A stretch of 25,191 nucleotides of DNA from JBLHKE01 sp047619485 (GTDB taxonomy: Bacteria > Verrucomicrobiota > Verrucomicrobiia > Verrucomicrobiales > DEV007), in NCBI GenBank assembly GCA_047619485.1, contig JBLHKE010000019.1, positions 1-25,191 of the forward strand, read 5' to 3'. Positions 1 to 6,947 of the stretch are shown here, piece after piece. Position numbers and translations under genes: made by a program. Below the pieces are notes generated by a model that did no database searches, had not been told where the DNA came from, and saw nothing but the letters and a program-made list of their open reading frames with translations. Within the stretch, counting starts at the first letter, position 1. Each line of letters begins with the position of its first letter.

Positions 1-2196
1 GGCGGGGTGCGCTTCACCTTGGAGTTCGCTCCGGATCTCGACCGCGAACTGTTCGAAGAAGACAAGGACAAAGCGGTTGACGTGTTGCGCACGCGACTGA
101 GTCCCGACGGTGTCCTCGATGTCAACGTGCGCCGCGAAGGTGCCGACCGCATCGTGGTTGATATCCCATTGGATAACACAGAGCTCTCGGAAGACGAGTT
201 GGCGAGCAAGGTGAAAGAGTGGGAGACCGCGATCACCCGGGCGGCGCAATTGACCTTCCACATGGCGCACCCGAACTACAGCGACTTCATCGGTGAGACA
301 GACCCAGATGAAGTGATTGTCCCGGGTGGCTCGTTCCTTCCCTACCGGATCGGTGAGAAAGATGATCCATCTGCAGAACGCCGCTACATGCTTGTGCGCC
401 AGAAGGCGGAGATCGAAGGTGACCAGGTGAAGCGCGCCTATGCTGGCAACGAACTCAACAAATGGAAAATTTATCTCTCGCTCCAAAACGAGGGCGCCGA
501 TCGCTTCTACGAGCTGAGCAAGATCCACAACACGAGCAACGGTACCGGGCAGCAGTTGCCATTTGCCATCGTCCTCGATAAAGAAATCATCTCGGCGCCG
601 GTCTTCAATGAGCCGATCGCAGGTGGTAGCGCCGTCATCTCTGGCGATTTTACCGAAGCTGAAGCCCGCGGTCTCGCCACCGCCATGCAGAACCCGCTGC
701 AGGCACCGATGGAGGTGGTGTTTAAAGAATACTTCCCGCCGACACTGGCCAAGGCCGCCATCCAACAGGGCGTGCGCTCGACCCTGATCGGCATCGCGCT
801 GACGATCTTGTTCATGATCATCTTCTACCGACTCGCCGGTGTCATCGCGCTGTTCGGTCTCACGGTGAACATGATCCTGCTTTTCGGTGTGCTCGCCGTC
901 TTCGGGGCGGACTTCACCCTCACAGGTATTGCTGGTGTCATCCTGACTCTGGGCATGTCGATTGATGCTAACGTGCTGATCTACGAACGACTACGAGAGG
1001 AACGAGCGGCCGGGAAATCTCTGCGGGCGTCCATCCAGACCGCCTATGAGAAGGCTTTCTCAGCGATTTTTGACGCCAACCTGACCACCCTGATCACTGC
1101 GCTGATCCTGTTCTGGGTCTCCGTGGGCGCCATCAAAGGATTCGCTGTCACGCTCTCGATCGGCATCATCGTCTCCCTGTTCTCGTCACTGCTCGTCACC
1201 CGAGTGTTCTTCACCTGGGGAAATGACACCGGACTGATCAAAGATCTCAATTTCATGAGCGTCCTCAGCAACCGCGTCATCGATTTCCTCGGCAAGGCGA
1301 AGGTGACCCGTATTATCTCGGTCGCTCTCGTCATCATCGGTATCGCCGTGGTCTTGGTAAAAGGTGGCAGCTCCCTCGGCATTGACTTCACCGGTGGTGA
1401 CCAGTTCCGCTTCGCCGCTGACAGTTCGGTGAAAACCGAGATCATCGAGGCCGAACTCGACAAGCTCAACCTCAAGAAAGCCTACAATATCGAGCGCCTC
1501 AAGCCCCTCGGCTCCAGCGAGGAATACGTCTCGGTGCGCGTCGGCCCGGGTGAGGGAACGGTGGCTCAGGACGCGATCAAGGCAGTCGGGATCGACGTCG
1601 GTAAAACAGAGGTCACCGAGATCAGCGGCGTGGTCGCGGGTGAAATGAAAGAGAAATCCATCCTAGCCTTGGGTCTCGGCCTTCTCGCCATCCTGCTCTA
1701 CGTCACCGTGCGCTTCGAATTCTCCTTCGCCATCGGCGCGATCATCGCCGTGCTGCATGACTTGGTCATCGCTGCCGGCGTCGTCATTCTGCTCGACGTC
1801 GAGATCAACCTCGTGATGGTCGGTGCCTTTCTAACGATCGCCGGTTACTCGATCAACGACACCATCGTCGTTTTCGACCGTATCCGCGAGAATCTGCGCA
1901 CCAAGCGCGGCGACATCAAGGACGTGATGAACCTCGCCATCAACACCACACTTTCGCGCACGGTGCTGACCTCGGTCACCACCCTGCTCACCTTGCTCGC
2001 CCTGTTCCTCGCGGGTGGTGCGGCGCTGCGCGACTTCTCCCTCAGCGTCATCATCGGTATCCTCATCGGAACCTACTCGTCGATCTTCGTCGCCTCACCG
2101 ATCGTTTACTGGTGGTCACAGATGCGCGGCAACGACCTCCGTCACGAGGTGCTCGAGGCCGAGGCGGACAAGCTGCTGGCGGAAGAATCTATCTAA
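1..2196 (+). CDS. secDF: Protein translocase SecDF fusion, 5'-truncated by window edge
   Basis: SecDF is an inner-membrane accessory of the Sec translocon that uses the proton gradient to pull exported proteins out on the periplasmic side. The reading frame is open from base 1, and its first visible residues (GGVRFTLE) match the end of the D-L-x-G-G motif that follows TM1 of SecD, so the true start and TM1 lie upstream. The GTG at base 7 is a Val inside the gene. About 731 residues are visible: a large periplasmic P1 region to about residue 245, a SecD membrane block with GMSIDANVLIYERLREE near residue 318, then a SecF half beginning near residue 420 with GIDFTGG near residue 460 and INDTIVVFDRIREN near residue 618. 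Both halves are present in one chain, as in many Gram-positive bacteria, Bacteroidota and Verrucomicrobiota. rpsU follows with its own promoter. Identification is secure. Confidence 0.97.
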   Translation, partial: GGVRFTLEFAPDLDRELFEEDKDKAVDVLRTRLSPDGVLDVNVRREGADRIVVDIPLDNTELSEDELASKVKEWETAITRAAQLTFHMAHPNYSDFIGETDPDEVIVPGGSFLPYRIGEKDDPSAERRYMLVRQKAEIEGDQVKRAYAGNELNKWKIYLSLQNEGADRFYELSKIHNTSNGTGQQLPFAIVLDKEIISAPVFNEPIAGGSAVISGDFTEAEARGLATAMQNPLQAPMEVVFKEYFPPTLAKAAIQQGVRSTLIGIALTILFMIIFYRLAGVIALFGLTVNMILLFGVLAVFGADFTLTGIAGVILTLGMSIDANVLIYERLREERAAGKSLRASIQTAYEKAFSAIFDANLTTLITALILFWVSVGAIKGFAVTLSIGIIVSLFSSLLVTRVFFTWGNDTGLIKDLNFMSVLSNRVIDFLGKAKVTRIISVALVIIGIAVVLVKGGSSLGIDFTGGDQFRFAADSSVKTEIIEAELDKLNLKKAYNIERLKPLGSSEEYVSVRVGPGEGTVAQDAIKAVGIDVGKTEVTEISGVVAGEMKEKSILALGLGLLAILLYVTVRFEFSFAIGAIIAVLHDLVIAAGVVILLDVEINLVMVGAFLTIAGYSINDTIVVFDRIRENLRTKRGDIKDVMNLAINTTLSRTVLTSVTTLLTLLALFLAGGAALRDFSLSVIIGILIGTYSSIFVASPIVYWWSQMRGNDLRHEVLEAEADKLLAEESI

Positions 2197-2218
2197 GCAA
2201 CCCGAAGCGATTGCCGAC

Positions 2219-2247
2219 TTGACCAAAAACCGCTCATACCTTAGAAT
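2219..2247 (+). promoter_or_regulatory. Sigma-70-type promoter for rpsU
   Basis: TTGACC (2219-2224) and TAGAAT (2242-2247) are separated by exactly 17 bases, close to the housekeeping consensus. They lie 65 bases upstream of the rpsU start and just downstream of the secDF stop. A start site near 2254 would give a leader of about 60 bases. This is inferred from sequence only. Confidence 0.6.
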
Positions 2248-2312
2248 CCCAGCCCGATTTGCCAAAAATCAGGCCAATCCAATCAATATCCTAGACTAGA
2301 ACAAACAACCGT

Positions 2313-2603
2313 ATGCCAGAAGTATCCGTAAAAAAGGGAGAGTCGATCGATCGAGCTCTCAAACGCCTGAAGAACAAGCTCGAGTCCGAGGGTGTCCTCG
2401 AAGAGATCCGCCGCTTGCGCGCCTTCGAGACCCCAGTCCAGCGTTTCCGCCGCAAACAGCGTGCCGCCGCTAAGAAGAGCCGTCATAAGTTCCGTTTCAA
2501 TCTCAATCAGCTCCGCAAAGACCACAACAAAGACGCCGACGGCAACACCGTAGCTCCGGTAGCACCCCCTGCTCCACCGGCACCACCTGCTCCTGCGGAG
2601 TAG
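2313..2603 (+). CDS. rpsU: 30S ribosomal protein bS21 with Pro/Ala-rich C-terminal tail
   Basis: bS21 is a small basic protein of the 30S subunit that sits near the 3' end of 16S rRNA and helps initiation. The first 62 residues are a typical bS21: start MPEVSVKKGESIDRALKRLK, the EGVLEEIRR segment and a basic QRFRRKQRAAAKKSRHKFRF stretch. The family usually ends near residue 60-75. Here the chain runs to 96 residues, with a polar linker and then a low-complexity tail of about 17 residues made of Val, Ala and Pro (from residue 80 on). The gene has its own promoter upstream and a strong terminator downstream, so it is probably monocistronic. No Shine-Dalgarno is visible before the ATG (the upstream bases are ACAAACAACCGT). 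The tail has no assignable function. Confidence 0.95.
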   Translation: MPEVSVKKGESIDRALKRLKNKLESEGVLEEIRRLRAFETPVQRFRRKQRAAAKKSRHKFRFNLNQLRKDHNKDADGNTVAPVAPPAPPAPPAPAE

Positions 2604-2629
2604 AACTACTTTTCAAGTCTAGGATTTTG

Positions 2630-2660
2630 AAAGGGCACCCAGTGATGGGTGCCCTTTTTT
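2630..2660 (+). terminator. Rho-independent terminator after rpsU
   Basis: There is a perfect 12-bp stem (2630-2641 paired with 2646-2657, core GGGCACCC/GGGTGCCC), a GTGA loop and a T-run ending at 2660. It starts 27 bases after the rpsU stop codon. Confidence 0.93.
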
Positions 2661-2759
2661 GTTTGCGTAAAGCGACCACTCCTGCTCATTGGAGTTAGAT
2701 ATGAGGCGCGCGCGCATCTGGATTTCTCGACGACTCGTACCGGATTCACATTTCGCGAT

Positions 2760-2787
2760 TTGCCAACATTCAAAGACGGGGAATATT
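2760..2787 (+). promoter_or_regulatory. Possible promoter for msrB
   Basis: TTGCCA (2760-2765) and AATATT (2782-2787) are 16 bases apart, or TATTGA (2784-2789) with an 18-base spacer. The site lies 30-60 bases before the msrB start and after the rpsU terminator. Apart from this, 2661-2819 holds nothing recognisable. It is a weak match. Confidence 0.35.
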
Positions 2788-2819
2788 GATTTGCCTACAA
2801 ACATCCCACCCACAAGACT

Positions 2820-3422
2820 ATGAAAAACCCGATCACAGCCATCCTCCTGCTCGTCGTCCTCATCTGCGCCGGCTACTTCGCCTACTCGAAACTAACTCGC
2901 CCCGAGGCCTCGACCGAGCGCAGTTCCGACCAAGAACTGGTCCAGCGCAGCGAAGACAAAGAGAAACCCTTCGTCAAACCGAGCGACGATGACCTGCGTG
3001 AGACGCTTACCCCGCTCCAGTACCAGGTGACCCAACACGAAGGCACCGAGCGTTCCTTCCAGAACGAGTATTGGGATAACAAGGAGGCCGGTATCTACGT
3101 CGACATCGTGTCGGGCGAACCGCTGTTTTCATCCCTGCACAAATACAAATCGGGCACCGGTTGGCCGAGCTTCTACCAACCGCTGCACGAGGACGCACTG
3201 ATCGAGAAGGTCGACAGCCAACTATTTGCACAGCGGGTCGAGATCCGATCGAAAAAAGCGGATTCGCATCTCGGACACGTCTTCGATGATGGTCCCGTCC
3301 CCACTGGCAAGCGCTATTGCATGAACTCGGCCGCGATGCGCTTCATCCCGAAGGAGAAGTTGGTAGATCTCGGCTACGGTGAGTATGTGAAGCTGTTCAC
3401 AGGCGAAGCCGAGGGGAAGTGA
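2820..3422 (+). CDS. msrB: Membrane-anchored peptide-methionine (R)-S-oxide reductase
   Basis: MsrB reduces methionine-R-sulfoxide in damaged proteins. The 200-residue product has an N-terminal hydrophobic segment (about residues 5-20) and a polar linker to about 55, then the MsrB domain: GTGWPSFYQPL (112-122), DSHLGHVFDDGP (148-159) and the catalytic Cys167 in RYCMNSAAMRF. There is no C-terminal processing signal, so it is probably anchored in the membrane and acts in the periplasm. The places where zinc-type MsrBs carry two CxxC pairs read IVSGE and RSKKADS here, so no metal site is present. Cys167 is the only Cys of the catalytic domain (the other, Cys16, is in the anchor), so no resolving Cys is visible. 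The gene stands alone between a terminator and a convergent gene. Confidence 0.93.
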   Translation: MKNPITAILLLVVLICAGYFAYSKLTRPEASTERSSDQELVQRSEDKEKPFVKPSDDDLRETLTPLQYQVTQHEGTERSFQNEYWDNKEAGIYVDIVSGEPLFSSLHKYKSGTGWPSFYQPLHEDALIEKVDSQLFAQRVEIRSKKADSHLGHVFDDGPVPTGKRYCMNSAAMRFIPKEKLVDLGYGEYVKLFTGEAEGK

Positions 3423-3433
3423 GCATCGGCGTT

Positions 3434-3490
3434 CGGTCAAAAAAGGCGCAACCATGCAGCCTAGGCTTTAGCCTGCGCCCGGAATGACCG
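3434..3490. repeat. Nested palindrome between convergent genes (possible bidirectional terminator or REP-like element)
   Basis: Three concentric inverted repeats are visible: CGGTCA (3434-3439) with TGACCG (3485-3490), GGCGCA (3445-3450) with TGCGCC (3474-3479), and AGGCT/AGCCT (3463-3467, 3470-3474). It begins 12 bases after the msrB stop, and the opposing oxidase gene ends at 3613. A run of A precedes the middle stem (T-run on the minus strand), which would suit termination of the minus-strand gene. A second 10-bp inverted repeat, ATGGCCAGTG (3503-3512) with CACTGGCCAT (3553-3562), lies beside it. Confidence 0.5.
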
Positions 3491-3612
3491 TCCCGTTCTC
3501 GAATGGCCAGTGCTACCGACGACATGGCAGACGCTCTCCATTTCCACTCAGACACTGGCCATCAGACGACCGCACCATGCCTGCACTCGCTGCCTAAAGG
3601 CAATGCGACCCC

Positions 3613-5013
3613 TCAAGCCGCAGGCTTCACACTCTGCGCGTGGCGGATCACGTCGCCCGGGTCGAATTTCCGCTTGAGCATCTCGAGGAAACCCAAGGTC
3701 TTCTCGCCGTAGTAGGAGAGCAACGGATCCTTGAAAGTCGCATCTGGGTAGTTGCGGTAGTGGGCGGTGATCCCCGCCCTGCGCAACGCCATCTGCACCT
3801 TTGCCACGGTCGCCATCAGCGGTGCCTCGCGATCCGGTTTTGTCCAGTAGGCCTGGACTTCGCCGAGGTAACCATAGTCCCGGTGCTCGTAGGAACTCAC
3901 TAGCGCTGGCTCCCTGATCTTGCCACCGAGCGTGTTGATCTGAAACATCATGCCGGGGTTCTTCGCGACCAGTTCGACCACTTCAGGCAGGGCGACCGCG
4001 ATGTCATCGAACCCACGATAGTACCCGGCAGACGCATTGCGGAATGGCAAAGGGCTCGGGCGCCCCTCATAGCGTTTCACCGCCTTCCCGAGCGGTGAAG
4101 TCGCGACACTGCGGTTCTTGCCGCTGGGTTGGGGCAGGAATTTTGTCAGCACTGCCTCGATCGGAGCGTGCCCCCGCTCGGAGGTCGTGGTCACCAACAG
4201 CGTCAGCGATTGACCGTTCAAAACGAAGGCACCGAAGGTCTGGCGATCGAACTTTTTGGTCGCCTCAAACCAGGCTCGCAGGCGCGCGATCACCACCTCC
4301 GCTTTCAAACCGTGGTAGCGATAGCGGATGGCATGCAGATTGGTCGGTGCCGGGCGTGTGTGGAAACGCAGTTCGGTGACGACACCGAAGTTGCCGTTGC
4401 CACCACCGCGTAGCGCGCGCAGTAGGCCGCCATCTTTGCCCCCTCCGGTGTCGTGCACCGCACCGCTGCCATCGACCATGCGCGCGCCGACGAGATGATC
4501 ACAGGTGAGACCAAACTCGCGCGCAAACAATCCGTAGCCTCCGCCCAAGGTGAGGCCACCGATCCCGACGCTGCCGCACGACCCTGCAGGCAGCAAGCGC
4601 CCGCGTTTGAGTAAGTATTCTGTCACGTCACGTAGTTTGGCACCCGGACCGACACGAAAGGTATCGCTGCGCGCCTCATACTGCGGCTGATCCATGCCGC
4701 CCAGGTCGATCGAGATCCCGCCGTCGTTAACTGAGAACCCCTCAAAGCTGTGACCGCCACTCTTCACCGCGACCGGTAACCCCATCTCCCTAGCACGCAC
4801 CACCGCCGCCTGGACGCCAGACTCCGTGGTGCAGGCCGCCACCAAGGCAGGGCGTTTGGAAAGACGCGAATTGAAGGTGCGACGACCAGCATCGTAGCCT
4901 GCCGCGCCCGGCCTGATGAAGGCAACCCCACCACCCGCCGCACCCAGCAGCGGCTGATTTCCTGCCACAATGCTGCCCGCTGTCAGCCCGAGAAATCTTC
5001 GCCGATCGATCAT
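3613..5013 (-). CDS. Tat-exported FAD-linked oxidoreductase, berberine-bridge-enzyme-like
   Basis: This 466-residue flavoprotein belongs to the FAD_binding_4 plus BBE family, which oxidises sugars, alkaloids and other secondary metabolites with oxygen as usual acceptor. A twin-arginine leader (DRRRFLGLTAG, residues 3-13) precedes a short hydrophobic stretch, so export of the folded, FAD-loaded protein is likely. The FAD domain shows SGGHSFEG with His88 and GSCGSVGIGG with Cys146, the two positions that bind FAD covalently in bicovalent members, followed by LGGGYG. The C-terminus (KFDPGDVIRHAQSV) is the BBE domain signature. It is divergent from the IMPase gene with 87 bases between, and no partner gene indicates a substrate. 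Family assignment is firm; the substrate is unknown. Confidence 0.9.
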   Translation of the reverse strand: MIDRRRFLGLTAGSIVAGNQPLLGAAGGGVAFIRPGAAGYDAGRRTFNSRLSKRPALVAACTTESGVQAAVVRAREMGLPVAVKSGGHSFEGFSVNDGGISIDLGGMDQPQYEARSDTFRVGPGAKLRDVTEYLLKRGRLLPAGSCGSVGIGGLTLGGGYGLFAREFGLTCDHLVGARMVDGSGAVHDTGGGKDGGLLRALRGGGNGNFGVVTELRFHTRPAPTNLHAIRYRYHGLKAEVVIARLRAWFEATKKFDRQTFGAFVLNGQSLTLLVTTTSERGHAPIEAVLTKFLPQPSGKNRSVATSPLGKAVKRYEGRPSPLPFRNASAGYYRGFDDIAVALPEVVELVAKNPGMMFQINTLGGKIREPALVSSYEHRDYGYLGEVQAYWTKPDREAPLMATVAKVQMALRRAGITAHYRNYPDATFKDPLLSYYGEKTLGFLEMLKRKFDPGDVIRHAQSVKPAA

Positions 5014-5046
5014 CTGGGAAATTACGACAACTCGCGCCAGATTCTT

Positions 5047-5060
5047 GCGAAAACTTTCGC
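5047..5060. promoter_or_regulatory. 14-bp palindrome between divergent genes
   Basis: GCGAAA-AC-TTTCGC is a perfect palindrome in the 87-base gap between the divergent oxidase and IMPase genes. It could be an operator acting on one or both promoters, but no regulator gene is nearby and chance is possible. Confidence 0.25.
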
Positions 5061-5100
5061 CTGCGCTAGCAATCGCTCCAATCTGGGGCTAAAGCAGCGC

Positions 5101-5862
5101 ATGCCCGAACCAATCGAGATCGCCACCGCCGCCGCCCGCAAAGCCGGACAGCTCCTGCGCGACAACTACTCCACCGACCTCAAGGTCGACGAGATGGCCG
5201 CCTACGACATCAAGCTAGCCCTCGATGTGCAGAGCCAAGATCTGATCACGGAGGTCCTCCTCAACGCCTTCCCCGACCACGCCATCTTCGGCGAGGAGGG
5301 CATTGCCGGCAACCAAGAGAGCGACTTCCAATGGATCGTCGATCCGATCGATGGCACGGTGAATTATTACTACGGCATCCCGCACTTCTGCGTTTCGATC
5401 GCGCTGCGAGAGAATGGGGTGATCCGCACCGGCGTGATCTACGACCCGATGCTCGACGAGCTGTGGGCAGTCGAGAAGGGACAGACTCCGACCCTCAACG
5501 GCAAGGAGATCTCCTGCAGCCAGCGTGACGAGATGTCCGAGGCAGTGGTCACGATCGGTTTCTCTAAATCGAAGGAGAGCATGGACGCCGGCTTCAAACG
5601 TTTCCAGGAGATCGCTTACACGGTCCGCAAGACGCGCATGATGGGTAGCGCCGCACTCGCCATGGCGTATATTTGCTGCGGTCGCCTCGACGCCTACATC
5701 GAGGAGCAGATCAGCCTGTGGGACATCGCCGCCGGCAAGCTGCTGGTGGAAGAGGCTGGTGGACGGGTCAACCTCGTGCCTAACCCAATCGCACCCGGCA
5801 AGGAATCGATCTGCGCCTTCAATGGCAAGCTGCCGCTCGGCCACGTTTTCGCTACAGACTAA
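5101..5862 (+). CDS. Inositol monophosphatase family phosphatase
   Basis: This Mg-dependent phosphatase has 253 residues, the normal size for the family. The metal-binding motifs are all present: GEEG (64-67), WIVDPIDGTVNYYYGIPHF (78-96, with Asp81 and Asp84) and LWDIAAGKLLVEEAGG with Asp208. Members hydrolyse inositol-1-phosphate and, depending on the member, related sugar phosphates, histidinol phosphate or 3',5'-bisphosphate nucleotides; sequence reading alone does not separate these. The ispF start codon follows one base after its stop, so the two genes are probably co-transcribed. The start ATG follows a GGGGCTAAAG stretch that is only a poor ribosome-binding site. Confidence 0.93.
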   Translation: MPEPIEIATAAARKAGQLLRDNYSTDLKVDEMAAYDIKLALDVQSQDLITEVLLNAFPDHAIFGEEGIAGNQESDFQWIVDPIDGTVNYYYGIPHFCVSIALRENGVIRTGVIYDPMLDELWAVEKGQTPTLNGKEISCSQRDEMSEAVVTIGFSKSKESMDAGFKRFQEIAYTVRKTRMMGSAALAMAYICCGRLDAYIEEQISLWDIAAGKLLVEEAGGRVNLVPNPIAPGKESICAFNGKLPLGHVFATD

Positions 5863-5863
5863 C

Positions 5864-6355
5864 ATGAGCACCAACACACCCAATTTCCGTGTCGGCATCG
5901 GCTACGATGTCCACCAGCTTGTCATCGGGCGCCCGCTGATCATCGGCGGCGTCGAGATCCCACACACGCACGGGCTCGACGGGCACTCGGACGCCGACGT
6001 GCTCAGCCACGCAATCGCCGACGCGATCCTCGGGGCACTCGGCGAACCAGATATCGGTTACTACTTCCCGCCCACCGACGAATCGATCAAAGGCATCTCG
6101 AGCTTGGACATCTTGAAGAAGATCCGCAGCGTCGCCGACGAGAAAGGTTTTACGATCTGCAACGTCGATAGCACGCTGATCGCCGAAGTGCCGAAAGTAC
6201 TGCCGCACGCGGCGGAGATGAAGGAGAAAATCGCCGCCGCCCTCGGGCTAGAGGCGGGTCAGATCGGGATCAAGGCGACCACCAACGAGACGATGGGCTT
6301 CGCCGGTCGCCGCGAGGGCATGGCCGCCCATGCGGTGGCGGCGGTGGTGAAGTAA
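5864..6355 (+). CDS. ispF: 2-C-methyl-D-erythritol 2,4-cyclodiphosphate synthase
   Basis: IspF makes the cyclic diphosphate intermediate of the MEP (non-mevalonate) isoprenoid pathway in the cytoplasm. I place the start at 5864 (MSTNTPNFRVGIGYDVHQL, 163 residues) because the longer frame from 5759 would overlap the IMPase gene by about 100 bases and adds a non-conserved leader. Zinc ligands are visible as Asp15, His17 and His49 (GYDVH and HSDADVLSHAI). The C-terminal ATTNETMGFAGRREGMAAHAV block is the usual family ending. It lies one base after the IMPase stop and is probably translationally coupled to it. It shows that this organism uses the MEP route, which matters for reading the HMG-CoA-reductase homologue at 20.0-21.3 kb. 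Confidence 0.97.
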   Translation: MSTNTPNFRVGIGYDVHQLVIGRPLIIGGVEIPHTHGLDGHSDADVLSHAIADAILGALGEPDIGYYFPPTDESIKGISSLDILKKIRSVADEKGFTICNVDSTLIAEVPKVLPHAAEMKEKIAAALGLEAGQIGIKATTNETMGFAGRREGMAAHAVAAVVK

Positions 6356-6360
6356 GCGCG

Positions 6361-6840
6361 CTAGCCGGCGGCCTCTTCTTTGCGTTGACCAGCCTTCTCC
6401 ACCTCTAGGCCTTCGATCTTTTTGATCTCCTTGAGCTTCGCCATCTGTTTTTTCGTGACCAGAGCGTGCAAGCCCCCGATGATTTCTGATTGTACTGATT
6501 TAAACCCTTTTAAAATCGCCGCCAGCTCGATCTCTTTCATCCGCTTTCCCTCGAGCGTCGCCTCGTCCATCTTGAGAGCCTTGGTCATGCGGGCACAGAG
6601 TTTTTCGATGCCCGGCCTGCGATCTCGAACCACCATGAGCGCCTGCTTTTTCTGCGCGTCACTGAGACCTAACTCGGCGTATCGACCGAGTTCAGCCGCG
6701 CCAAAGTCGATGCCTAACTCGGATAGGGTCGAGCATTGCTTCTCCTTCTTTGACTGCTTGGCCGGCAGTGTCGCGGAGGCTGAGAGCGAGGATCCGAGGA
6801 CGAGGACGCCGATGAACATGGAGAAAAACTGAGGACGCAT
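6361..6840 (-). CDS. Small secreted helical protein, Spy/CpxP-like
   Basis: The 159-residue product has a clear signal peptide (MRPQFFSMFIGVLVLGSSLSASA, cleavage near residue 23). The mature part is charged and predicted helical, with GLSDAQKKQALMVV (about residues 58-71) resembling the LTxxQ motif of the Spy/CpxP periplasmic chaperone family, and a Lys/Glu-rich end. A periplasmic chaperone or sensor-like role is an inference from this weak likeness. The stop is 5 bases from the ispF stop in convergent orientation. No SD is visible before the ATG. Confidence 0.7.
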   Translation of the reverse strand: MRPQFFSMFIGVLVLGSSLSASATLPAKQSKKEKQCSTLSELGIDFGAAELGRYAELGLSDAQKKQALMVVRDRRPGIEKLCARMTKALKMDEATLEGKRMKEIELAAILKGFKSVQSEIIGGLHALVTKKQMAKLKEIKKIEGLEVEKAGQRKEEAAG

Positions 6841-6909
6841 GTGAGTGGAAAAATGTGTGAATGAAGCGAGACGCCAGTGGATAACGCGGTCGTATGTCGC
6901 CGTCCACCG

Positions 6910-6941
6910 AAAAGCTTAATCTAGCTTAAGCTTTTCTTTTT
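6910..6941 (-). terminator. Hairpin downstream of the cysteine desulfurase gene
   Basis: AAAAGCTTAA (6910-6919) pairs with TTAAGCTTTT (6926-6935) around a 6-base loop, 7 bases beyond the end of the desulfurase gene. Seen from the plus strand it is followed by a T-rich run; seen from the minus strand it has A-rich bases before the stem and ends in T within the stem, so it may terminate in both directions. Confidence 0.5.
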
Positions 6942-6947
6942 CGCCAA

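Noticed and set aside
7..9. GTG at base 7 as the start of secDF
   Set aside because: The frame is open to base 1 and the preceding GG belongs to the conserved GGV/GGT motif after TM1, so the gene begins outside the window.
5759..5863. Upstream extension of the ispF frame
   Set aside because: It overlaps the IMPase gene, adds no conserved residues, and the ATG at 5864 lies one base after the IMPase stop and gives a normal IspF N-terminus.
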